Counted from the stretch's first letter, positions 25,842 to 37,965 are shown. The stretch is DNA of 64,000 bases from Synaphobranchus kaupii (GCA_029718625.1 CM056389.1:7460980-7524979); one strand, 5' to 3'. Translations and numbers: made by a program. Notes: generated by a model from the sequence alone, not told the origin.

Positions 25842-27898
25842 CTCATACACACCCATATACTCACACTCATACACACCCATATACTCACACTCATACACAC
25901 CCATATACTCACACTCATACACACCCATATACTCACACTCATACACACCCATATACTCACACTCATACACACACATATACTCACACTCATACACACCCAT
26001 ATACTCACACTCATACACACGCATATACTCACACTCATACACACGCACACTTATATACACACATATACTCACACTCATACACACCCATATACTCACACTC
26101 ATACACACACATATACTCACACTCATACACACCCATATACTTACACTCATACACACCCATATACTCACACTCATACACACCCATATACTCACACTCATAC
26201 ACACCCATATACTCACACTCATACACACACATATACTCACACTCATACACACCCATATTCTCACACTCATACACACGCATATACTCACACTCATACACAC
26301 GCATATACTCACACTCATACACACCCATATACTCACACTCATACACACCCATATACTCACTCATACACACGCACACTTATATACACACATATACTCACAC
26401 TCATACACACGCACACTTATATACACACATATACTCACACTCATACACACGCATATACTCACACTCATACACACGCACACTTATATACACACATATACTC
26501 ACACTCATACACACGCACACTTATATACACACATATACTCACACTCATACACACGCACACTTATATACACACATATACTCACACTCATACACACGCATAT
26601 ACTCACACTCATACACACGCACACTTATATACACACATATACTCACACTCATACACACGCACACTTATATACACACATATACTCACTCATACACACGCAC
26701 ACTTATATACACACATATACTCACACTCATACACACGTACACTTATATACACACATATACTCACACTCATACACACGCACACTTATATACACATATACTC
26801 ACACTCATACACACGCACTTATATACACACATATACTCACACTCATACACACGCACACTTATATACACACATATACTCACACTCATACACACGCACACTT
26901 ATATACACACATATACTCACACTCATACACACGCATATACTCACACTCATACACACGCACACTTATATACACACATATACTCACACTCATACACACGCAC
27001 TTATATACACACTCACACTCATACACACGCATATACTCACACTCATACACACGCACACTTATATACACACATATACTCACACTCATACACATGCATATAC
27101 TCACACTCATACACACGCACACTTATATACACACATATACTCACACTCATACACACGCACACTTATATACACACATATACTCACACTCATACATGAGTAT
27201 ATGTGTGTGTATGAGTGTGAGTATATGGGTGTGTATGAGTGTGAGTATATGTGTGTGTATGAGTGTGAGTATATGGGTGTGTATGAGTGTGAGTATATGG
27301 GTGTGTATGAGTATGAGTATATGTGTGTGTATGAGTGTGAGTATATGTGTGTATATAAGTGTGCGTGTGTATGAGTGTGAGTATATGCGTGTGTATGAGT
27401 GTGAGTATATGTGTGTATATAAGTGTGCGTGTGTATGGGTGTGAGTATATGGGTGTGTATGAGTGTGAGTATATGGGTGTGTATGAGTGTGAGTATATGG
27501 GTGTGTATGAGTGTGAGTGTGTATGTGTGAGTATATGCGTGTGTATGAGTGTGAGTATATGCGTGTGTATGAGTGTGAGTATATGGGTGTGTATGAGTGT
27601 TAGTATATGGGTGTGTATGAGTGTGAGTATATGGGTGTGTATGAGTGTGAGTATATGGGTGTGTATGAGTGTGAGTATATGCGTGTGTATGAGTGTGAGT
27701 ATATGGGTGTGTATGAGTGTGAGTATATGGGTGTGTATGAGTGTGAGTATATGCGTGTGTATGAGTGTGAGTATATGGGTGTGTATGAGTGTGAGTGTGT
27801 ATGAGTGTGAGTATATGCATGTGTATGAGTGTGAGTATATGGGTGTGTATGAGTGTGAGTATATGGGTGTGTATGAGTGTGAGTATATGGGTGTATAT

Positions 27899-28056
27899 GA
27901 GTCGAGGCCACGCCCACTTCCTGTCACGTGCTTGCCGAGGCTGTACACTGCACACTGAGTCTGTTGCTGTGCTGTTATTTTAATAAACCTCTGCTGACTC
28001 CACACTGCCTCTGGTCTCTTTTTATAGGGTCTCCCTTCTCCTGGGGGATCCTACCA
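27899..28056 (+). repeat. 158-bp spacer, copy 3
   Basis: Identical by eye to copies 1 and 2. Its offset from copy 2 is 2215 bp, and the array to its right repeats the array right of copy 2 over about 2.1 kb. Confidence 0.85.
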
Positions 28057-30372
28057 CTCATACACACCCATATACTCACACTCATACACACCCATATACT
28101 CACACTCATACACACCCATATACTCACACTCATACACACCCATATACTCACACTCATACACACCCATATACTCACACTCATACACACACATATACTCACA
28201 CTCATACACACCCATATACTCACACTCATACACACGCATATACTCACACTCATACACACGCACACTTATATACACACATATACTCACACTCATACACACC
28301 CATATACTCACACTCATACACACACATATACTCACACTCATACACACCCATATACTTACACTCATACACACCCATATACTCACACTCATACACACCCATA
28401 TACTCACACTCATACACACCCATATACTCACACTCATACACACACATATACTCACACTCATACACACCCATATTCTCACACTCATACACACGCATATACT
28501 CACACTCATACACACGCATATACTCACACTCATACACACCCATATACTCACACTCATACACACCCATATACTCACTCATACACACGCACACTTATATACA
28601 CACATATACTCACACTCATACACACGCACACTTATATACACACATATACTCACACTCATACACACGCATATACTCACACTCATACACACGCACACTTATA
28701 TACACACATATACTCACACTCATACACACGCACACTTATATACACACATATACTCACACTCATACACACGCACACTTATATACACACATATACTCACACT
28801 CATACACACGCATATACTCACACTCATACACACGCACACTTATATACACACATATACTCACACTCATACACACGCACACTTATATACACACATATACTCA
28901 CTCATACACACGCACACTTATATACACACATATACTCACACTCATACACACGTACACTTATATACACACATATACTCACACTCATACACACGCACACTTA
29001 TATACACATATACTCACACTCATACACACGCACTTATATACACACATATACTCACACTCATACACACGCACACTTATATACACACATATACTCACACTCA
29101 TACACACGCACACTTATATACACACATATACTCACACTCATACACACGCATATACTCACACTCATACACACGCACACTTATATACACACATATACTCACA
29201 CTCATACACACGCACTTATATACACACTCACACTCATACACACGCATATACTCACACTCATACACACGCACACTTATATACACACATATACTCACACTCA
29301 TACACATGCATATACTCACACTCATACACACGCACACTTATATACACACATATACTCACACTCATACACACGCACACTTATATACACACATATACTCACA
29401 CTCATACATGAGTATATGTGTGTGTATGAGTGTGAGTATATGGGTGTGTATGAGTGTGAGTATATGTGTGTGTATGAGTGTGAGTATATGGGTGTGTATG
29501 AGTGTGAGTATATGGGTGTGTATGAGTATGAGTATATGTGTGTGTATGAGTGTGAGTATATGTGTGTATATAAGTGTGCGTGTGTATGAGTGTGAGTATA
29601 TGCGTGTGTATGAGTGTGAGTATATGTGTGTATATAAGTGTGCGTGTGTATGGGTGTGAGTATATGGGTGTGTATGAGTGTGAGTATATGGGTGTGTATG
29701 AGTGTGAGTATATGGGTGTGTATGAGTGTGAGTGTGTATGTGTGAGTATATGCGTGTGTATGAGTGTGAGTATATGCGTGTGTATGAGTGTGAGTATATG
29801 GGTGTGTATGAGTGTTAGTATATGGGTGTGTATGAGTGTGAGTATATGGGTGTGTATGAGTGTGAGTATATGGGTGTGTATGAGTGTGAGTATATGCGTG
29901 TGTATGAGTGTGAGTATATGGGTGTGTATGAGTGTGAGTATATGGGTGTGTATGAGTGTGAGTATATGCGTGTGTATGAGTGTGAGTATATGGGTGTGTA
30001 TGAGTGTGAGTATATGCGTGTGTATGAGTGTGAGTATATGCGTGTGTATGAGTGTGAGTATATGGGTGTGTATGAGTGTGAGTGTGTATGAGTGTGAGTA
30101 TATGCATGTGTATGAGTGTGAGTATATGGGTGTGTATGAGTGTGAGTATATGGGTGTGTATGAGTGTGAGTATATGGGTGTGTATGAGTGTGAGTGTGTA
30201 TGAGTGTGAGTATATGCGTGTGTATGAGTGTGAGTATATGGGTGTGTATGAGTGTGAGTATATGGGTTTGTATGAGTGTGAGTATATGGGTGTGTATGAG
30301 TGTGAGTATATGGGTGTGTATGAGTGTGAGTATATGGGTGTGTATGAGTGTGAGTATATGGGTGTGTATGAG

Positions 30373-30530
30373 TGGTAGGATCCCCCAGGAGAAGGGAGAC
30401 CCTATAAAAAGAGACCAGAGGCAGTGTGGAGTCAGCAGAGGTTTATTAAAATAACAGCACAGCTACAGACTCAGTGTGCAGTGTACAGCCTCGGCAAGCA
30501 CGTGACAGGAAGTGGGCGTGGCCTCGACTC
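30373..30530 (-). repeat. 158-bp spacer, copy 4 (inverted, outermost)
   Basis: The reverse complement of copies 1-3 with at least one substitution (GTAGCTGTG in place of GTTGCTGTG). It closes the satellite block on the right. Outside it the sequence continues as ATATAGCCACGCCCCCTCAA and further unique DNA, so this copy retains the original edge of the element from which the block grew. Confidence 0.85.
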
Positions 30531-31455
30531 ATATAGCCACGCCCCCTCAATGAAACTAACACTGCGACACCCCATGTGCAAAAAACAGGGACAGTCTATT
30601 ATTGCTAGGCCAAGCCAGGCTAGAGCGGGAGGGGGGGTGAGGTTGAAGTAAATGTCGAGTATCAGTCCTGGAGAGGCTGTACCTGTCCAAAACCCCATTA
30701 AAAACAGATGGAATATCTGTCCTGTACTGTGCAGCATCTCAGAGAAGAATGGTCCTTTCCCCTGTGTACAGTCTCATATATCAATCTGAGCAAACTGAAG
30801 TTGGATGGAGTCACCATACAGGTCTAAGTGAGTTTGTCTTGACCCTCTTTTCACCTTTAGTGTATACTAAGGCTGGAGAGAGGAGGAGGAGAAGGAGGAA
30901 GAGGCCGCAGGGTGGCTCACCGGAGTGCCCCCCCCCACAAACACACACACACACACACACACACAGACGGTCTGTGCAAACGGCGACTGTGTGGCGCTCT
31001 CCTGAACTGAGGGGCGAGGTCAAAGTGACAAGAGCAAGCATGGCACAAAGATAAAAAGGAAACAGTAATAGTGGTTCAATAAAGGAAGAGTGGAAAATGG
31101 CGAGAGACACAGTATTGAACATGCGGCCCAGTCCGTCGGCACAGCGCGGCATTGTGCTGAATTTCAGGGGAATTAAACTACAATTTCTTCCCAAGATCCA
31201 TCTGGTAAAAGCAATAATGCCCTTGCAAATATAACTTGGCTCTAAGAGCTGAATTATAAGAGCTGAATTAAGGGAAGAGTTGTCATGGGGAAGCATTTAA
31301 GCATCGCGCACAGCCGACCATATTCAAAGTTGCACAGCTTCAGTGGCCCTGCCTGAAAACTAGCATCCTCCCACAATCCCTTCCTTTGACATTTAATGGA
31401 TGTAAAGTGATGACTGAGCAAACCAACCAACAGAAAACACCCCCCAGGACATGCC
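30531..31455. other. Intergenic with a short (AC)n run
   Basis: No gene recognised. It contains a C-run followed by (AC)n at 30929-30965 and otherwise unique sequence. A minus-strand frame at 30811-31296 crosses the repeat and has no family resemblance. Confidence 0.6.
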
Positions 31456-31620
31456 GATTGGCTGAGGGCTGTGGAAGCTTCCTACAAGGATGGATTCCCT
31501 GTGCTCTGATTGGCTGAGGGCTGTGGAAGCTTCTTACAAGGATGGATTCCCTGTGCTCTGATTGGCTGAGGGCTGTGGAAGCTTCCTACAAGGACGGTTT
31601 CTCTGTGCTCTGATTGGCTG
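31456..31620. repeat. 52-bp tandem repeat, three copies
   Basis: Starts at 31456, 31508 and 31560, with a partial fourth at 31612. Each unit begins GATTGGCTGAGGGCTGTGG and contains an inverted CCAAT word. The copies differ at only a few positions, so they are recent. Confidence 0.9.
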
Positions 31621-32005
31621 TGGCAGCTGTGTTGGTTTCACACTGAAAAGGTAACTTAGAAAAGGTGAACAGGGAGTGCAGCTCAAGCACATGCAGGGAC
31701 AGGACAGAGCAATAACCCAACATCTCTCTGTCAGAATGCCCTCACAAGCGATATGTAATACAATATTGAAAAAAAAAAAAAATGAACGCTGTTAAAAATA
31801 CACAAAGCAGGTTTCGCTCATCATCTGAGATCTCCCAGAAGCCCTACGGGGGGGGGGTGGAGCTGTCCTGAGTGGCAGAAAAAGCTCCCGTTTGCAGAGG
31901 GCGGGAGGAGGTGTGTCACGCACCCAGGATCTGACGTTGGTCCGATATCTCGGCTCATACTCCCAGCCCAGTGAATTTAGTTTGCCGGTTTGCCACGGAA
32001 ACTAG

Positions 32006-32530
32006 GGTGTGACAGGCTGATGGTCGCCATGGAAACTAGGGCGCGACGGGCTGAGGGTTGCCATGGGAATGAGGGCGCGGCAGGCTGTGGGTTGCCATGG
32101 GAATGAGGGCGCGGCAGGCTGTGGGTTGCCATGGGAATGAGGGCGCGGCAGGCTGTGGGTTGCCATGGGAATGAGGGCGCGGCAGGCTGTGGGTTGCCAT
32201 GGGAATGAGGGCGCGGCAAGCTGTGGGTTGCCATGGGAACGAGGGCGCGGCAGGCTGTGGGTTGCCATGGGAACGAGGGCGCGGCAGGCTGTGGGTTGCC
32301 ATGGGAACGAGGGCGCGGCAGGCTGTGGGTTGCCATGGGAACGAGGGCGCGGCAGGCTGTGGGTTGCCATGGGAACGAGGGCGCGGCAGGCTGTGGGTTG
32401 TCAAGGGAACGAGGGCGCGGCAGGCTGTGGGTTGCCATGTTGCCATGGGAATGAGGGCGCGACAGGCTGTGGGTTGCCATGGGAATTAGGGCGCGACAGG
32501 CTGTGGGTTGCCATGGGAATGAGGGCTTGG
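32006..32530. repeat. 34-bp minisatellite, ~15 copies
   Basis: The unit is GCCATGGGAATGAGGGCGCG followed by GCAGGCTGTGGGTT; GAATGAGGG and GAACGAGGG variants form separate clusters. Because 34 is not a multiple of three and the unit lacks stops, all frames stay open and give Pro/Ala/Arg-rich shadows on both strands. The flanks 31621-32005 and 32531-33760 hold no recognised gene. Confidence 0.95.
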
Positions 32531-33762
32531 GGCTGGAGAACTGAAGTGAACCCGGCTCACGATCCGATAAACTCCCATGAAACAAAAAAAAATCAATAAA
32601 TAGAAATAGCGACTGAAAGTGATGTGCACTCATGCACCATGGGGTAAGACACATTACATAATAAATCAAGATGGCCGATCCCACACAATGCCAAAGGGAC
32701 AGTCCTCCATTTAAGAAACAGTTGCCGTTTCAAAAAGTGTGGCCGAGGAAAACTGGCAAAAGAGCAATGTAAAGGAACACATAGTAGGCAGGAGTTATGC
32801 ACAAAATTTGCCAGTGCACCAAAAAAAACCCACATTTGTCAGCTTTTTAAAATAATAGAATACTTGCAATTTAAGCATTAAAAAATGAATATAAAACATG
32901 AGGGCAAATCTCTCTTTCACCAGCAGAAGCAGTTGGTCCTGTGAAGGATTGTCATTCAAAAAGACTGGATTTTTACATTAGGTGCTTCAAGTTTTATCGC
33001 ATTAATAAAAACAAAAAAAGTACATTTAAACCAAAATATATACAGTTTACATTTAAGCCTCTCTCTCTTCCATAAACCGTAAAATGCAATCTGTGAAAAA
33101 ACATTTTGTATACAATTTAATATAATATTTATCTGGTGTTTAATCTGGCTTTTAATTATGTCACAACACGCACTATAGATACAGAGTGCTAGTACAAATT
33201 GGACATCCTGGGCACATTCGACTACACACCTACAGCAATGTCCAGCACAGTGTCGCTAACCAGCCTGTCTAAACTAATCAAGTGACGTGCCATTCCCTCA
33301 GCCAGCCACCAGGTGGAGCACTTGCAGGTCGGCACGACCCATACTGAGCGTGCTCACTGCAGCAAGACAGAGAATCTTTGGGTCTGGCTAACATTGACAG
33401 GAGTTCTGCAGATATGTGCTCTCTCCTCCAGCCACGCCCCACCCGCCTGTCCTCTTCTTTCTCCTCCCTCCTTCTCCCTCTCCTCCCTGCCTGTCTCTCC
33501 TCTTAAGCGGTATGATCTCCTGCATGTACAGAGATTACTGTAGGTGACCGGTCCTACAGACTCACCTGCCACACCTATGTGCAGTCATACAACACACCTG
33601 TCCCCGTCACACCTGCCAGCCTCAGCACAGATGCACCTGTGCGTGGACTGTTCAGAGCACTGCTCTTTAATTCCTCATGTGTTTTAATGCAGCTTTGGTT
33701 GTTTTACACTGTTGTACTGTGTGCATTTGGATGCTCCATCACTGATATTTACACCAAGAGCA

Positions 33763-34800
33763 CTGCAGCTAACTCCAGCTAACCACAGATAACTGCAGCT
33801 AACTCCTGCTAAGGGCAGCAAACCCCAGCTAACTGCAGTTAACTCCAGCTAACCCCAACTGCAGCTAACTGCAGCTAAGTGTGGATAACCCCAGCTAACC
33901 TCAACTGCAGCTAACTGCAGCTAAGTGCAGATAACTGCAGTTAACTCCAGCTAACCCCAACTGCAGCTAACTCCTGCTAAGGGCAGCAAACCCCAGCTAA
34001 CTGCAGTTAACTCCAGCTAACCTCAACGGCAGCTAACTGCAGCTAAGTGCAGATAACCCCAGCTAACCTCAACTGCAGCTAACTGCAGCTAAGTGCAGAT
34101 AACCCCAGCTAACCTCAACTGCAGCTAAGTGCAGATAACCCCAGCTAACCTCAACTGCAGCTAACTGCAGCTAAGTGCAGATAACCCCAGCTAACTGCAG
34201 CTAAGTGCAGATAACCCCAGCTAACCTCAACTGCAGCTAACTGCAGCTAAGTGCAGATAACCCCAGCTAACTGCAGCTAAGTGCAGATAACCCCAGCTAA
34301 CCTCAACTGCAGCCAACTGCAGCTAAGTGCAGATAACCCCAGCTAACTGCAGCTAAGGGCAGATAACCCCAGCTAACTGCAGCTAAGGGCAGATAACCCC
34401 AGCTAACCTCAACTGCAGCTAACTGCAGCTAAGTGCAGATAACCCCAGCTAACTGCAGATAACCCCAGCTAACTGCAGCTAAGTGCAGATAACCCCAGCT
34501 AACCTCAACTGCAGCTAACTGCAGCTAAGTGCAGATAACCCCAGCTAACTGCAGCTAAGGGCAGATAACCCCAGCTAACTGCAGCTAAGGGCAGATAACC
34601 CCAGCTAACTGCAGCTAAGTGCAGATAACCCCAGCTAACCTCAACTGCAGCTAACTGCAGCTAAGTGCAGATAACCCCAGCTAACTGCAGCTAAGGGCAG
34701 ATAACCCCAGCTAACCTCAACTGCAGCTAACTAGAGCTAAGTGCAGATAACCCAGCTAACTGCAGCTAAGTGCAGATAACCCCAGCTAACTGCAACTAAT
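33763..34800. repeat. ~1-kb minisatellite of 10-bp sub-units (CAGCTAACTG)
   Basis: Decamers GCAGCTAACT, GCAGCTAAGT, GCAGATAACC, CCAGCTAACC and TCAACT alternate in higher-order units of about 46-66 bp. The higher-order units are much more alike than neighbouring decamers, as expected for recent unequal crossing-over. No reading frame of interest. Confidence 0.95.
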
Positions 34801-35606
34801 TGCCAATGAGAGTATTGCCACAGAGTACTACAGGAGAGAGGTCGGCAGTTTTTACGGAGGAGAGACGTACCTTTGACTGTCAATCTTCAGCCTGTTTTTT
34901 TAACCCTTTAGTGGACCCATCAGACATATGGATTTAAACCAGGCTCACCCACATGCACCCAACCCCCCCGTTTCCTTTGGAGTGTGTTGGATACAGTGCA
35001 ACAAAGAGGTTTTACACAAAACCATTCTTATTTAAATGTGAGACCAAGAATAAAGATCTTTAAATGGATTATCTTTTGACGCATATTGCGTGGCGCACAA
35101 AGACAGCAGATCTAAAACAGATTTAGATCTAAAAAAGTGGATCGCTCAGAACAATCTCTAATGGTTTTTGTGTATCGGCGTCAGTTTAAAGAGGAAGATT
35201 TCCAGCGTCTGCAACCCCCCCCCCCCCCCTCAGAAACGTGCGGCTGTGTCACTCACTTGGGATCCCAACGACAAATTATCTCTTCACACATTTTTCTCTT
35301 CCCTTCCTCTGAAAGCTCTCAGAAGGAGGGGTGACGGAGCGGTGACCCTCAGAAGGAGGGGTGACGGAGCGGTGACCCTCAGAAGGAGGGGTGACGGAGC
35401 GATTCAGGTCACCGCACACCACATCCTACAGTGACAGTTGTCATGGTGATTAGCAGTGCAAAAATAGATTTAAAAAAAGTTAATTAATTATATTAAGTGT
35501 TATTAGTATTATAGCATAAGATTATACTGGCCTTAACAGGACATTATGAATGAAGTACTAGGTGAATATGAGTATAGTGAGAATGATGGTGATGATGGCA
35601 ATGCGG
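34801..35606. other. Downstream flank / probable 3' UTR of the CCDC92-like gene
   Basis: This is the sequence following the stop codon of the minus-strand CCDC92-like gene. It includes a 30-bp unit (GAAGGAGGGGTGACGGAGCG) repeated about three times at 35321-35400 and a C-run at 35215-35229. I could not find a convincing minus-strand AATAAA close to the stop, so the 3' end is not placed. Confidence 0.4.
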
Positions 35607-36265
35607 TCACTCTGCCTCTGTCGCCGCAGCGACGGGGGCGGGGTCTACTCGAGGAGGCCCGCCCCCCTCGGCCGGCCCCTCCCTCTGCCCCTCCCCCTCC
35701 AGGCCACGCTGCGATCTGTGCGCGTGGGCGTGGCGGGATCGGGGCCTGTGGCGTCGGGGGTACAGGAAGAGGGCGGGGTCGGGCATGGGGGCGGGATCTT
35801 CGGGGCCCGTCACCCGCTCGCGCGGGACGCACTCCCGGGCCCGCTCCGCGCGCACCATCGCCGCCGGCCTGTGGGAGCGCCGTTTGGGCCTGGTGGCGGG
35901 GGGCGGGGCCGGGGCAGGGGGCGGAGTCGGGGGCGGTCTCTGGGCGCCCCGGGGGGCGTGGCGCTCCTGCTCCCGCTGCTGGTGGAGGGTCTGCCGCGCG
36001 GCGTACAGCTGGAAGGACAGGCGAGCCGCCGTGTCCGTCTGCCGCTGCAGCTCCCCGTTCAGCGCTGTGATTCGGTGGCCACGCCTTTTCAGCTCCTCCA
36101 GGAAGCGCCGCTCCTTGTCCTTCAGAGCGGCCCGCAGCGCACCCGCCAGCGCCCCCTTCTGGCCAAACTCCCGCCGCACATCTCCCAGGGTGCACTGCTG
36201 CTCTCTCAGTTCAGCCTCTGCCTGCTGGCAGCGGGCCTTCAACACCTCCTCCTCGTCCTCCACAT
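35607..36265 (-). CDS. ccdc92b: CCDC92-family gene, last coding exon
   Basis: This exon encodes residues 75-292 of the reconstructed protein plus the stop, and begins in phase 1 after the acceptor TTTCTCAG (AG at 36267-36266). The first ~100 residues are a charged coiled coil (VEDEEEVLKARCQQAEAEL, later LKDKERRFLEELKRR and LSFQLYAARQTL). They follow, segment by segment, the human CCDC92 region around KEREKKYLEELK and YLTSQLHAAKKKL. A Pro/Arg-rich tail follows, with the family-typical acidic MPDP motif at residues 234-237 (PEDPAPMPDPALFL). The exon is very GC-rich, unlike the surrounding DNA. CCDC92-family proteins are cytoplasmic/centrosome-associated coiled-coil proteins of unclear function. 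The b paralogue is preferred because, as I recall, human CCDC92B also lies at 17p13.3 with PAFAH1B1. Confidence 0.85.
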
Positions 36266-36271
36266 CTGAGA

Positions 36272-36378
36272 AACTCAAATACACAGGCGAACGCACACAG
36301 AAATACAAACACACACACGCACACACATACATACACACACACAGAAACACAAACACACACACACGCGCGCACACACAT

Positions 36379-36415
<37 letters not shown>

Positions 36416-36592
36416 AACAAACACACACGTACACATACACAGACACACACAGAAACACAAACACACACACACGCGCGCACACACATGCGCACACACACAC
36501 ACACACACAAACACAAACAAACACACACGTACACATACACAGACACACACACACGCAAACACACGCACACACACGCACACACACACACATGC
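36272..36592. repeat. AC/TG-rich compound array abutting a splice acceptor
   Basis: ACACAC blocks with AAACACAAAC, CACGCGCGCACAC and CATGCGCAC interruptions, including a duplicated unit of about 107 bp. In the direction of the CCDC92-like gene it reads as TG/GT repeats ending within about 20 bases of the last exon's acceptor. The rest of this 1362-bp intron (36593-37627) holds a CT-rich tract at 36806-36873 and a degenerate dispersed repeat at about 37119-37290. Confidence 0.93.
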
Positions 36593-37627
36593 AGGGAAAG
36601 GCTTTGTGAGGTTGATGTAATGTGTACACTTTTAGGTTAAAAGCAATATCGCTAGAATAACACTCCAACATTAACACTGCAACAATAACACTCCTGTATT
36701 CTCAGACGAATGGGAAAAACTCCATATAAGCACCCACCCCCCCCACGCAACCTTTACTAACCACCCCATGAGGTCATACAGTAAAAATAGACTGTGTAAT
36801 CTGACCTTCATCTCTCTGTTTCTCTCTCTCTCCTTTCTCCCTCTCCCTCTCTGTCTCTCAATCTCTCTCTCTGCAGTGAAAGCATCTTTGTGTAAATCCG
36901 AGGACTGGCAGCAATGGATGGAGGGAGGGAGACGGAGGGGTGGATTGGGGGGGTCGGAGGTCAGGAAGGGTAAAGCAGTGGAGAGAGGGTCACATGGTGA
37001 GTGTATGTGCCCCCGCCAACCACCAGACACACATACACTCTCTCCCGCTCTGCTCTCTGTCCATCTCTTTCATCTCAAAACACTGAGGGGGAACTGGGGT
37101 GCACTCAGTCCCACAGAAATATTTTAATACTTTAAAATCAGGGGGTTTTCAACCTTTCCTGTTCCAGAGACCTCCAACCAGGCTGAAAGGTATCCCTCAG
37201 CAGGACCCCCAACATAAGTTAAAAAGGGTTATATTTAAGAAGTTTTATAAAAATCGCAAATTCGGGGGGGGGAGGTTGTGATCGCGGACCATAAGGGGAG
37301 GCTAGTTGAGGAGGCAATCGTAGACTGGGGGGCGCCTGACTCCGCCTCCCTTCAACCTCACGTCCAATGACGCTGAGAGCTGTGGAGGGCAAACCAATCA
37401 GAGAAGAGCTTTCGGCGGGTCCCCCTCAACCACACCACTCTGTGGAGAGCGAGAGAATATATGAAGGAGAGAAGCAAAGGTGGAGGGGATGCAAGGATGG
37501 AGTGAGTGTGGAGGATACAGAGAAAGGAGAGAATGGATGGACAGAGAGAGAGAGAGATGGATGGAGGGGTATCCCAGCCCACAGCATTGGGCAGTGTTCA
37601 GGCAGCTGCAGAGACGGCCGTACTCAC

Positions 37628-37675
37628 CCGTCTGGGTCCTTCCTGGGGGCTTCAGGTTCAGCTCACAGGTCAGCT
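37628..37675 (-). CDS. ccdc92b: CCDC92-family gene, 48-bp middle coding exon
   Basis: A minus-strand micro-exon bounded by CAACCTGCAG (AG at 37677-37676) and GTGAGT (GT at 37627-37626). It starts and ends in phase 1 and encodes ELTCELNLKPPGRTQT across residues 58-73. This matches the family segment that follows the conserved RCT/HCT of the first coiled coil (human CCDC92 LTYELTVKSSEQTG). Its insertion between the flanking exons gives an uninterrupted frame: RRCT, then ELTCEL...RTQT, then DVEDEEEV. It is too short to be found without the homology. Confidence 0.85.
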
Positions 37676-37699
37676 CTGCAGGTTGGAGCAGAGCAGAGC

Positions 37700-37775
37700 T
37701 TAAAAACAACACTCTCACTCTCTCACACACTCACACACTCTCACTCTCACTCTCACACTCACACTCACTCTCTGA
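37700..37775. repeat. CTCACA/CTCTCA microsatellite
   Basis: Imperfect (CTCACA)n and (CTCTCA)n immediately upstream of the 48-bp exon's acceptor in the gene direction. Confidence 0.9.
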
Positions 37776-37811
37776 ATTCAATTCAATACAATTTTGCTTT
37801 ATTGGCATGAC

Positions 37812-37965
37812 GTACAGTACCAGTCAAAGGTTTGGACACAGTTGACTGAATGTATCTTTCTCATGATCCTAGAGGCTTATGCTTAAATGCTTGAATTTTT
37901 TTTCTTAGACAAATATAAATAGTGAAGTTGATGCCTATGTATGAATTTCTTTCCAAAAAACTTAC
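37812..37965. mobile_element. Tc1/mariner-like terminal fragment
   Basis: It begins at a TA dinucleotide with CAGTACCAGTCAAAGGTTTG GACAC, the terminal inverted repeat of a common vertebrate Tc1-like family. It continues as the typical sub-terminal sequence (TTCTCATGATCCT, CTTATGCTTAAATGC, AAATATAAATAGTGAAG). Only one end is present and there is no transposase frame. It abuts the 3' side of the LINE fragment and ends inside that LINE's reverse-transcriptase region. Confidence 0.75.

Larger units (their letters stand above)
22618..30372. repeat. 7.8-kb inversion-rich satellite of 24/40-bp units
   Basis: The unit is 24 bp (GTGTGTATGAG then TGTGAGTATATGG) with a 40-bp variant that adds TGTGTATATAAGTGTGC. 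The strand of the unit alternates in blocks: GT-sense 22618-23922, CA-sense 24081-25164, GT-sense 25165-25683, CA-sense 25842-27193, GT-sense 27194-27898, CA-sense 28057-29407, GT-sense 29408-30372. Each GT-to-CA switch is occupied by a 158-bp spacer; each CA-to-GT switch is a direct junction (ACTCATACATGAGTATATG at the last two). Blocks are duplicated: the segment around spacer 1 recurs 1761 bp later, and 25684-~27793 recurs at 27899-~30008 (offset 2215 bp). The 24-bp unit is stop-free and a multiple of three on both strands, which produces frames of up to 553 codons (YECEYMGV or HTHILTLI repeats); these are not genes. Confidence 0.95.

Noticed and set aside
22536..30203. Long open frames (up to 553 codons) of HTHILTLI or YECEYMGV repeats
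   Set aside because: They are translations of a stop-free 24-bp satellite unit and are open on both strands at once. There is no non-repetitive domain, start context or splice structure.
31977..32684. 235-codon Pro/Ala/Arg-rich frame and its antisense partners
   Set aside because: The 34-bp minisatellite lacks stops in every frame; the frames are inevitable and carry no conserved domain.
35546..36609. Plus-strand frames of 174, 235 and 274 codons over the CCDC92-like last exon
   Set aside because: Antisense shadows of a GC-rich exon. The minus strand has family homology, splice sites and phase agreement; the plus frames have none.
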